A stretch of 6,743 nt of DNA from Candidatus Rifleibacteriota bacterium (lineage in GTDB: Bacteria > Muiribacteriota > Ozemobacteria > Ozemobacterales > Ozemobacteraceae), in assembly GCA_028691595.1 (NCBI GenBank), contig JAQUZA010000174.1:1-6743 (forward strand). Reading direction: 5' to 3'. Every line of letters begins with the position of its first letter. The stretch's first letter is position 1. Positions 1-6,683 of this stretch are shown here, piece after piece. A model generated the notes under the pieces. The model saw nothing but the letters and a program-made list of their open reading frames with translations. It did no database searches and was not told where the DNA came from. A program made the position numbers and the translations under genes.

Positions 1-3000
1 GTGAAGGCACCTTCGGTCATGACCAGCACCTGGCCCAGAAGTGATTCATAGCCAGTGTTGGTCTGAGTATTCAGAACATTGTTGAATGAAGCATCGTCGG
101 CAACCTGCAGCAGGTAATGATCTGCGTCAGTAGTGGCGCTCCATTTGAATGACTGGCCGCGTTTGTTGGTAACCTGATCGGGAAGCGGCAGAACTGAAGT
201 CGGAGCCGCCGGCGGGGTTCGGTCTACAATGTATGTTGCTGATTCTTCCGGAGAAGTGTTACCGCCAAGGTCTTTGGCTCTAACCTTGATACTGTAGGTG
301 CCATCGGCTTTGCCGGCAATATTCAGACTGGCGGTTACCGTGGCAAATTTTGCCGGCAGATTCGAGGCAGAAAGTGTGCTCCAGGCACCAGATTCATCGG
401 CCCATTCCACGCTGCTGACTTTTACCTCATCAGATGAGCCGTTGTCTTGAACGTTTCCTTCGAAGCTCACGGCGTTTTTGCAGTATTTTTCGCCGTTGGG
501 CTTGCTTATTTTGGTTACTCTAGGAGCCAGGTAGTCGAATCTGAGGGTGTATGAAGCGCTCAGGGTATTTGGAACCTGAGAGGTATTGTAAGACCGGTCG
601 ACGAGGATAGCACCCACTTCAACGCTTGCAAGTCCGTTTCCTGTATCAGCCGGAACCGGAGGAGCGCTGAGGGTGAGTGTGTTCCCGTTGGCGACAAAGG
701 CCCCCGAGGTTGTTGCTCCGAGTTTCCAGGTGAAAGAACTGTTGGTGATGTTAACGCCTGAACCGGCGCTGTTATACCAGTTAGGGTCTCCGGGAACCTG
801 AGCATTCGCCAGGCCGTAAGATGCAGGCATTTTGGGGCCGTAGGTGATGATGTCGCGGGGCGCGTCAGATACGGTAATGCTCAGCTCGGTCTGACTGAGG
901 CCGAAGAAAGGCCCGCTGGCGGTGCCACTGAGATCGACAACCGGATTCGAGCCGGTGACGACCGGTGGCACGCTGTCATAGGTGAAGAAACCGTTGACCG
1001 CTGCACCGGTATTGCCAAGAGTCGTTTTGGGAACAACGCTCATGTCATAACGGCCGTCGTGACTCTGGTCTTTGGCCAGAGCTCCTGAATGAAGCTGCCA
1101 GACCAGGGCTGTGGTAGAGGCGTTGGGCAGCTGGTTTCCAGCAACCGCACCGTTATAGCGTACTGATATGGTTGAATTTGTATAGTCAGGTCTGGGATGA
1201 TTGATCATTGCCCATACCTGGTTTATGGCCAGGGTTGGATGAGTTGAATTGGCGATACTCTGGTCGCCGGGTGAGAAGGTAACTGCGCTTGGCGCATCTT
1301 TTTCGAGGGCAAAGCTGCGGGTCGCGGTGGTGCCGGTATTGCCGCTTACGTCTTTGGGCGTGACGGTGATGGTGTAGGTGCCGGGCAGTGTCAGGGCCGG
1401 GAAGTCAAAATAGACAGTATCAATGCCGTTATTTGACTTGTTGCCGAGAATGCTGGCAGCAGAGCTGTCGTGAATGAGAGAGAATACAAAACCCGCGTCA
1501 GTGAATGCCAGGCCAGAATTGCCGGTATCGCTGACAGTTGCGGTCAGTCTGGTAACTTCGCTGGCTATCACAACCGGCTGAGGCATGCTGTTGATGTCTG
1601 TAGACATATTGCCAATGCTGATTCGGGTTACAACCGGCCCATCACGGTCAACAATTACAGTTCGCGGTGTTTTGCTGGTGTAGCTTTCGATGTTGGGGTT
1701 CGGTTTTGCCTGGTCAGCAGCAATAACCCAGAGATTATGCTTGCCTTCGGCCAGCGAAGAGGCGTTCCAGGTATAATTCCAGGGCGATGGGCTGGTGGCC
1801 ATTATGGGAACCGACTGTGAACCAACCGCCCCGCCGGTGACACTCTGCCAGACAAGGTTGATATAACCTACGCCTGAACTGTTGTCACTTACCTGACCAG
1901 ATAGAGCGATGGTTGGGGTTGAACTTGAGATGTAGATGGGGCCGGTTTCGTTAAAACCGGCAGTGGCCGGGGTTGAGTCGATGAAGAAGGCGGTGCCGCC
2001 GCCACTGGGAACGGTTATGGCATCGAGAAGATTGCCAAAGGTGTCTTTGGCACCACTTATGCCAAGGGTTGCGGCACCGTCATAAGAACTGCCACCATTT
2101 GTCGGAATGTTAAAATCTCCAAGATAGGTGCCTGACGCAGCCCAGGTGCCGGCTGCGCTGGTGATTTTAACCCCACCTGCAGTGGTAACGGTTATGGTCG
2201 GGTTGGTGGTAGAGTCCATGTCTTTGCTGAAGATCATCTTCAGTTTATAAGACCCACCCCCAAGCTGATAGGTATTGGCTACCGGTATCGGCATGGCAAA
2301 AGGCGCTTCGAATGTTACGATCGTGCTCGTTGAGGTTGAAGAACTGTCACGGGTTACATTGATCGGGTCAGAAGTATCAGAGGTATTGCCGGCACCATCA
2401 GAAAGCCGGAAGGTAATTCTGTTCAGGCCATTTTCGAGGGGCACGGAAACGTTGACCGGTGAAGCACTGACAGCCTGCGGGGAACCCTTGGGAACCCCAT
2501 TTACCAGTGCCTGAATCTGCACGGGTTTGGCAACTTCAGTATCGATGCCTTCAACTTTTACCGGTATCGAGATGCTTGCCTGGTTGGTGTTTGAAGGAAT
2601 TCCAGCCTCTTCGGGGTCTGGTTTGGTCGGGGCACTCTTGTCGATTATCACCGAAAAAGCGGCAGAACGTGAAATCTCGGTGCCGTTAACATCTTTGCTT
2701 ATGGCAACATAGCTGTGAGTGCCTTCTTCCGGGCTGAGGCCTATTGACCAGGTCGTGCCGGTCACAGAGATTGTCGATGCAGTTGCGCCGTTGTCCTGAA
2801 CCTCTATGGAAGCAGCGCCTGAAGGGCAGGCTCCAGAAAGAGATATGGTGGTAGAATTGGTTGGGCTGGCTGGTGTTGATGAATTGATCTGGGTATTACC
2901 GGTTGCAGAAGTGCCAACCGTAAAGCTTACGGAAGTGTTGCCGGTATTGGCACTGGCTTCAGGAGAAGACAGGTCATTGGCTGAGATCGAAACATTATAG

Positions 3001-3623
3001 TTGCCGTTGCTGAAGGTTTCGGGAGTAAGCTTGAGGTTGTAGACAAAGCTGGTTCCCTGGGTAAGAGAGCCTTCCATGGTGGCATCAACACCGTTGGCAG
3101 TAACTTTTGGGGATTTAACCGGTTCGTTGCTGGTGACCTGAATGCGAACGGTCTGAGAATTTGCAAAAACTGAGCCGTTAGTTATCTGGGCTGTCAGTGT
3201 GGGTCGAATGAAGTCGACAATTACCCCGTTGTCAGCAACCGCAGTGCCTGATTTGCCGGCGCTATCGACGATTTCTACGGTCAGCTTTTCAGCGGTTCCG
3301 CCTGTGTCACCTATCTGACTGGCAGGAATGGATACCATTGAAGTAGTGCCTGTCAATGCCGGATCAGAGACAATGGTGGTGCTGCCTTTTTTGAATTTGG
3401 CAGTATAGGGGGGCGAATCGCCGGTCCAGCTGGCGCTCAATGATACACTGCCGCCACCGTTGATGATGTTTCCTGTGGCTCCAGGAAAAGTAGCCGCAAG
3501 GGTGACGCCTGAAACGTCAGCCATGACCGCTGTCATGCTGCTGAAAAGCAGCAGAAGCATGCAGAGCATGACTCGCATGTTCATTGGATTACAGCGTCGG
3601 ATACCAGCATTTGTCTGCCTCAT
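1..3623 (-). CDS. Large secreted multi-domain Ig-like repeat protein, 3' end cut by window edge
   Basis: One frame stays open from the ATG at 3623 to the window edge: 1207 complete codons plus two bases, with no stop. The C-terminus is therefore missing. The chosen ATG follows AGGAGA at a 5-nt gap. Residues 1-35 look like a signal peptide: basic RR at 9-10 and R17, a hydrophobic core LCMLLLLF at 20-27, and likely cleavage after VMA at 35. The rest is Ser/Thr/Asn/Gly-rich and reads as consecutive beta-sandwich modules of about 85-145 residues, roughly 36-138, 139-237, 245-329, 330-426, 427-550, 551-660, 661-777, 778-886, 887-1033 and 1034-1136. Recurrent boundary motifs are IDKSAP, VDRDGP, EKDAP and VDRTPP, with D-x-x-GNT turns (SDGAGNTS, KDVSGNTG, KDLGGNTS), as in bacterial Ig-like (Big) domains. 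Residues 455-535 resemble an SbsA/Big_5 Ig-like domain. From 1137 a fibronectin III-like module begins (FKWSATTDADHYLLQVADD). Only two cysteines follow the signal peptide. No catalytic motif is visible. Inferred role: surface or extracellular adhesion or structural protein; anchoring cannot be judged without the C-terminus. Confidence 0.93.
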   Translation of the reverse strand, partial: MRQTNAGIRRCNPMNMRVMLCMLLLLFSSMTAVMADVSGVTLAATFPGATGNIINGGGSVSLSASWTGDSPPYTAKFKKGSTTIVSDPALTGTTSMVSIPASQIGDTGGTAEKLTVEIVDSAGKSGTAVADNGVIVDFIRPTLTAQITNGSVFANSQTVRIQVTSNEPVKSPKVTANGVDATMEGSLTQGTSFVYNLKLTPETFSNGNYNVSISANDLSSPEASANTGNTSVSFTVGTSATGNTQINSSTPASPTNSTTISLSGACPSGAASIEVQDNGATASTISVTGTTWSIGLSPEEGTHSYVAISKDVNGTEISRSAAFSVIIDKSAPTKPDPEEAGIPSNTNQASISIPVKVEGIDTEVAKPVQIQALVNGVPKGSPQAVSASPVNVSVPLENGLNRITFRLSDGAGNTSDTSDPINVTRDSSSTSTSTIVTFEAPFAMPIPVANTYQLGGGSYKLKMIFSKDMDSTTNPTITVTTAGGVKITSAAGTWAASGTYLGDFNIPTNGGSSYDGAATLGISGAKDTFGNLLDAITVPSGGGTAFFIDSTPATAGFNETGPIYISSSTPTIALSGQVSDNSSGVGYINLVWQSVTGGAVGSQSVPIMATSPSPWNYTWNASSLAEGKHNLWVIAADQAKPNPNIESYTSKTPRTVIVDRDGPVVTRISIGNMSTDINSMPQPVVIASEVTRLTATVSDTGNSGLAFTDAGFVFSLIHDSSAASILGNKSNNGIDTVYFDFPALTLPGTYTITVTPKDVSGNTGTTATRSFALEKDAPSAVTFSPGDQSIANSTHPTLAINQVWAMINHPRPDYTNSTISVRYNGAVAGNQLPNASTTALVWQLHSGALAKDQSHDGRYDMSVVPKTTLGNTGAAVNGFFTYDSVPPVVTGSNPVVDLSGTASGPFFGLSQTELSITVSDAPRDIITYGPKMPASYGLANAQVPGDPNWYNSAGSGVNITNSSFTWKLGATTSGAFVANGNTLTLSAPPVPADTGNGLASVEVGAILVDRSYNTSQVPNTLSASYTLRFDYLAPRVTKISKPNGEKYCKNAVSFEGNVQDNGSSDEVKVSSVEWADESGAWSTLSASNLPAKFATVTASLNIAGKADGTYSIKVRAKDLGGNTSPEESATYIVDRTPPAAPTSVLPLPDQVTNKRGQSFKWSATTDADHYLLQVADDASFNNVLNTQTNTGYESLLGQVLVMTEGAF

Positions 3624-3628
3624 ATTTG

Positions 3629-3634
3629 TCTCCT
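3629..3634 (-). promoter_or_regulatory. Ribosome binding site of the Ig-like repeat gene
   Basis: On the minus strand AGGAGA lies 5 nt before the ATG at 3623. It is a strong Shine-Dalgarno match and decides the start. Further in-frame ATGs at codons 14, 16 and 19 have no comparable site and would shorten the basic n-region of the signal peptide. Confidence 0.8.
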
Positions 3635-3660
3635 GTTCGTTTCTGCAAAGAGGGCACAAT

Positions 3661-3666
3661 CTTATA
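3661..3666 (-). promoter_or_regulatory. Weak candidate -10 element for the Ig-like repeat gene
   Basis: The minus strand reads TATAAG here (within TACTATAAG), about 38 nt upstream of the start codon, a suitable place for a -10 box. No good TTGACA-like -35 stands 16-18 bp upstream; the hexamer at 17 bp spacing is CCGAAA. Either this promoter is weak or activator-dependent, or the true promoter is elsewhere. Confidence 0.3.
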
Positions 3667-3706
3667 GTATTTCTCACCTTTCATTTCGGCAGATTAGTTG
3701 ATAAAC

Positions 3707-3735
3707 TTGACACGAAAAAAAGCATTTGGCAGAAT
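3707..3735 (+). promoter_or_regulatory. Sigma70-type promoter for the lipoprotein gene
   Basis: A perfect -35 hexamer TTGACA (3707-3712) is followed by a 17-bp spacer and CAGAAT (3730-3735), a 4 of 6 match to the -10 consensus. The predicted transcription start, near 3742, gives a leader of about 50 nt before the ATG at 3795. The spacer carries an A-tract. This placement argues against a TTG translation start at 3726, which would lie upstream of the transcript's 5' end. Confidence 0.6.
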
Positions 3736-3794
3736 TTTCGAGTTATTTTTTTGTGCAACCGTTCTATTACTATCAAAAGAAGATAAAAAAATAC

Positions 3795-6497
3795 ATGCAA
3801 ATTTTTAATAAAATTTACCGGCAGGGTTTTTTAAGCGAACGGCGTGGTCTGCTTCTGGTGATGTTATTGTTGTTCGCCTGTGCATCCCTTTTCGTTGTGG
3901 GGTGTGGGGGCACGTCTTCCAGTAAAAGCTTGAGCAGTGGGCCGGCCGCGGTAACCGACGATCTTGATGCAGGGCGTATACAGGGCACCGTCACCTCTCT
4001 TGATAACGGCACCCTGATCAAAGGCGCAATTGTCGAAACTTTTCAGAATCAGGCCGTGGCCGGTGAAGACGGCAGATACATGCTTGGCCCCATGCCTGCC
4101 GGCGATTATCGCGTAATTTCCCGGGCAACCGGGTATAGCCCGATTGTAAAAGACGGGGTCAGAGTTCTCAGTGGGCGCATAACCGAAGAAGTTAATTTTC
4201 AGCTCAGCTCGCAAACTGCATCTTATTCGCCAGATTTCGCGGTGCTGGCTGTTATTCCCTTTCTTGGCACCGACGGCGATGAAGTCACTGTTTACTGTAA
4301 AGGCTGCGGCACTGCTGCCGGTCGGGTAACTTTCAACGGCCTCGATGCCACAATAATTAACTGGAACGGCACCCTCGACGATCGCATAGTTGTCAGAGTT
4401 CCGGCCGAAGTTCAAAGCGGCCCGGTCCGAGTTATCATCAATGGCGAAACCTCTAAAGAAGCACAGCCGCAGCTGTTTATAGCCAAGCCGGTAGTGCTGC
4501 GTGCTGAACCGGCCATTGCGGTCGGTGGTCAGACCATAAGGGTTTACGGGCGTAATTTTAATCAGATATACCGTTTCAACCGGGTGCGCCTGAAAGGTGA
4601 AACCTGTGCCACCGTTGATTCACCTGATTCATCCACTCTTCTGGTCACTCTTCCGGTTAATGCCAAGACCGGCCTGCTCACTGTAACAATTGAAAGCAAT
4701 GAATATACCCTTGAAGGTATTTCTGATGTAATTGTCACAATTGCCCCCGAACTTGTGCACATGTCGCCGAAGCGTTCAGTGGCAGACGTGCCTTTAACTT
4801 TGTATGGCTACAACTTTGGCTCTGACAGAAGCATCGTAAAGGTGCTTTTTGGCAGCTATGTTATTCCGTCTGCAAGTTTTCTCAGCTTTTCTGACAATGT
4901 GATTTCATTTAAGGTGCCTGGTTCGGATGTTCTCGCCGCAGGCCGCAGCACCGAAGTGAAAGTGCAGGTTAATGAATCACAAAGTAACGCCATGACCTAC
5001 ACTGCATTTAACAAGCTTGATGAAACGATGCCCGGTTACGGAATCTACGATTTTGCAACCGTTTCAACCAACGGAACTCTTAAAATCGCCAGATTCAGAC
5101 CAGATGAGCGTATCGCCTTTATCAGTGTTCTCGCCGGCAACAGCGCTCTCGATCTGCCAGATACTTACTATTACAGCTTTGCCGGCTATCTAGGCGGCAA
5201 TTTTGACCTGATTCCAAATCTTCCGGGCAGTATCAGGTTGTCTGAATCAGGCAACAGGCCACGCAAACTCGATAACATGGCTGCGCCAGTTCCAGAATCG
5301 CCAGTCGGCACGGCACGGTATGCCGCTCGCCCGGCCCTCTCAGAACCTGCTTCAAATACCCTTGAGTTTTTCGTGCGCGACTTCAAGGCCGCTGACCCCT
5401 GGAACCCCGCAAACGACATTCTGGCAACTGCCACAGTTAAGGCCACCGGCACCCACTGCCTGGTTTATCTCGATATTAACTCAACGGCCCTTACCGAAGT
5501 CGATACCCAGGCAATCGCCCGGAACTTTGATAATTATTATGCTACTATTGCTACCGCCTTTGGCGTGTTAGACCCCCCCGAAGGCAATATAGATGCCCAG
5601 GCGAGAATTGTGTTGTTCATGACACCGCTGCTGAACGAAGCCCAGACAACACCCATGCGCATGGCTTATTTTGATGCCCGCGACAAGAACCCTCTTGCTG
5701 CCGGTTCTGCCGGCACAGAAGTTATTTTTGCCAACCCCACGGGTTTTCAATCTGACCCTGAAGAATTTTATGCCGGGCTTGTCGAGAGCCTGCAGCGCAT
5801 GTTCTATTATAACCAGAAACGCGCCAACACCATCGATTACGGCACCAGCTGGCAGAATGCCGGGTTGTCTGCCTTTGCGCGTCAGACGGTCGGGTCAGGG
5901 TTTAATCAGGGTAAAGCCCTTGACTTGAGCAGAGTTGAGCAGTATCTGAGCTTTGCCGAAGAAGTTTCTTTGAACCATTGGCCAGAAAACCCGGCTCCAT
6001 ATAACCATGGTATGCAGTTTCTTTTTACTCAATATCTCTTTGGTCGTTGTGGTGGTTATAACGCCATAAAGGTTCTTGAACGTGGCACGAATCTTAAAAA
6101 GGGCCTGGTTGACGTTGAACAGAGCCTGCTGCCCCTGGCATCACCTGTCACAGCCGGCCTGAATGAATTTTTTAACGATTTCTGCCTGGCGCTTTACTGT
6201 GACAATCTCAATCTGCCGCCAGGGTTCAGTAATTATGTGCCGGCCAGACACGAATTCAACGGTCTGCAGCTACGTGGCACAAATACCGGAATCAATGGTC
6301 TGCGCGGTGCAGGCTTAAGCGAATCGCCGGTCAATACGCGTGTTTTATCGCTCAAAGGTTTTGGCTGCCGTCTAATGGGTTATGCTCAGGGCAACTGGGG
6401 CGATCTTGAAGTGACAATCGGCTCAACACCATCAGAGGGCAACTTCAAGACCTGGGTTATATATTATTCGGCTGAACAGATCGCGAGCGGCACCTGA
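3795..6497 (+). CDS. Lipoprotein with carboxypeptidase-regulatory-like and three IPT/TIG modules plus a degenerate M30-like peptidase domain
   Basis: The gene encodes 900 residues from the ATG at 3795. The frame is open further upstream to a TTG at 3726, but that TTG overlaps the likely promoter and has no ribosome binding site. The ATG has only a weak AGAAG 12 nt upstream. Residues 1-36 are a lipoprotein signal peptide (RR at 16-17, hydrophobic 19-35, lipobox VVG-C with Cys37), followed by a Gly/Ser/Thr tether, so the protein is probably lipid-anchored and surface or periplasm facing. Residues 61-138 resemble a carboxypeptidase regulatory-like beta-sandwich (RIQGTV, GRYMLGPMPAGDYRV). Residues about 145-229, 232-314 and 317-405 read as IPT/TIG modules, with VYGRNF and LYGYNFG the clearest motifs. 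After a linker, residues about 521-835 resemble M30 hyicolysin-type metallopeptidases: FFVRDF, GTHCLVYLD, an RIVLFMTP strand, AYFDARD, then LVESLQRMFYYNQK where the family has a HEFQH helix, and WQNAGLSAFAR where it has an NEGLSE-like motif. The metal ligands are absent, so it is predicted catalytically inactive. A beta-rich tail ends the protein. Its partner or ligand is unknown. Confidence 0.93.
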   Translation: MQIFNKIYRQGFLSERRGLLLVMLLLFACASLFVVGCGGTSSSKSLSSGPAAVTDDLDAGRIQGTVTSLDNGTLIKGAIVETFQNQAVAGEDGRYMLGPMPAGDYRVISRATGYSPIVKDGVRVLSGRITEEVNFQLSSQTASYSPDFAVLAVIPFLGTDGDEVTVYCKGCGTAAGRVTFNGLDATIINWNGTLDDRIVVRVPAEVQSGPVRVIINGETSKEAQPQLFIAKPVVLRAEPAIAVGGQTIRVYGRNFNQIYRFNRVRLKGETCATVDSPDSSTLLVTLPVNAKTGLLTVTIESNEYTLEGISDVIVTIAPELVHMSPKRSVADVPLTLYGYNFGSDRSIVKVLFGSYVIPSASFLSFSDNVISFKVPGSDVLAAGRSTEVKVQVNESQSNAMTYTAFNKLDETMPGYGIYDFATVSTNGTLKIARFRPDERIAFISVLAGNSALDLPDTYYYSFAGYLGGNFDLIPNLPGSIRLSESGNRPRKLDNMAAPVPESPVGTARYAARPALSEPASNTLEFFVRDFKAADPWNPANDILATATVKATGTHCLVYLDINSTALTEVDTQAIARNFDNYYATIATAFGVLDPPEGNIDAQARIVLFMTPLLNEAQTTPMRMAYFDARDKNPLAAGSAGTEVIFANPTGFQSDPEEFYAGLVESLQRMFYYNQKRANTIDYGTSWQNAGLSAFARQTVGSGFNQGKALDLSRVEQYLSFAEEVSLNHWPENPAPYNHGMQFLFTQYLFGRCGGYNAIKVLERGTNLKKGLVDVEQSLLPLASPVTAGLNEFFNDFCLALYCDNLNLPPGFSNYVPARHEFNGLQLRGTNTGINGLRGAGLSESPVNTRVLSLKGFGCRLMGYAQGNWGDLEVTIGSTPSEGNFKTWVIYYSAEQIASGT
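5784..5861 (+). other. Degenerate zinc-binding site of the M30-like domain
   Basis: The family's HEFQH helix aligns without gaps to ESLQR (residues 664-668), and the flanking residues agree: Leu before it and M-x-x-Y-N-Q-K after it. Both histidine positions are changed (to Glu and Arg), and the catalytic Glu is Ser. About 21 residues later, WQNAG carries Ala689 where WLNEG would supply the third ligand Glu. The alignment is from memory of the family motif, not from a computed profile. Confidence 0.55.
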
Positions 6498-6499
6498 CC

Positions 6500-6587
6500 C
6501 ACAGATTAACGCAGATTTGCAGACCGCAAAGACCGGCCACGGATGAACACCGATGGACACAGATCGACAATGATTTGCAGACCGGAA
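6500..6587. repeat. Degenerate 10-bp-period direct repeat array
   Basis: Starting 3 bp after the lipoprotein stop codon there are two 10-mers (CACAGATTAA, CGCAGATTTG; 6500-6519). An 18-bp spacer rich in GACCG follows (6520-6537), then four more 10-mers (CACGGATGAA, CACCGATGGA, CACAGATCGA, CAATGATTTG; 6538-6577). Each block finishes with an exact 13-bp copy of GATTTGCAGACCG, at 6514-6526 and 6572-6584, 58 bp apart. Arrays built from CACGGAT/CACAGAT decamers are known as intergenic repeats in several bacterial phyla; their function is not established. No coding capacity is evident. Confidence 0.75.
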
Positions 6588-6593
6588 AACCTC

Positions 6594-6625
6594 TTATCAA
6601 AGCTGCATTAAAAAAAATTTGATAA
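6594..6625. repeat. A+T-rich 8-bp inverted repeat, possible weak terminator or binding site
   Basis: TTATCAAA (6594-6601) and TTTGATAA (6618-6625) are perfect inverted copies separated by 16 nt that end in an A-tract. The stem has a single G-C pair and no U-tract follows on the plus strand, so it is a poor classical terminator. It lies about 100 bp after the lipoprotein stop codon and could instead be a protein site or chance. Confidence 0.35.
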
Positions 6626-6645
6626 TCAGTATCTCTTCAAACTAT

Positions 6646-6683
6646 GGTTTAGTATCAAACCTGAAGCAAAGTTTCAATTGAAA
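6646..6683. repeat. Two small palindromic elements
   Basis: GGTTT-AGTATC-AAACC (6646-6661) can form a 5-bp stem with a 6-nt loop. TTTCAATTGAAA (6672-6683) is a perfect 12-bp palindrome. Both lie in A+T-rich DNA, where short palindromes are common. They could belong to the control region of a gene beyond the right edge, but nothing here shows that. Confidence 0.25.

Larger units (their letters stand above)
3624..3794. other. Divergent intergenic control region
   Basis: These 171 bp separate the two divergently read genes and must hold the 5' control elements of both, unless transcription enters from elsewhere. The region is A+T-rich compared with the flanking coding sequence. It contains A-tracts at about 3714-3720 and 3785-3790. 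I see no long inverted repeat that would mark an operator and no riboswitch-like structure. Confidence 0.75.

Noticed and set aside
3561..3564. Cys21 of the Ig-like protein as a lipoprotein acylation site
   Set aside because: The preceding residues are Arg-Val-Met-Leu with no small residue at -1, and the hydrophobic core lies after this cysteine; a standard signal peptidase I site after VMA at residue 35 fits better.
1470..3786. Plus-strand open frames at 1470-1820, 2275-2514, 2507-2712, 2806-3000 and 3460-3786
   Set aside because: All except the last lie wholly inside the continuous 1207-codon minus-strand gene, and 3460-3786 overlaps its 5' end and the intergenic region. None has a ribosome binding site or a recognisable protein pattern. 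They are antisense shadows.
3815..5750. Minus-strand open frames within the lipoprotein gene (3815-4021, 3864-4415, 4562-4762, 5186-5452, 5568-5750) and plus-strand out-of-frame ones (5320-5571, 5671-5928)
   Set aside because: They overlap a gene with clear signal peptide and domain content and show no family features of their own.
6500..6587. CRISPR array
   Set aside because: The units are 10 bp long and directly adjoining, with no spacers of regular length and no cas genes; the single 13-bp repeated cap is too short for a CRISPR repeat.
6594..6625. Rho-independent terminator for the lipoprotein gene
   Set aside because: The stem is almost all A-T, the loop is 16 nt and there is no plus-strand T-tract after it, so it was listed only as an inverted repeat.
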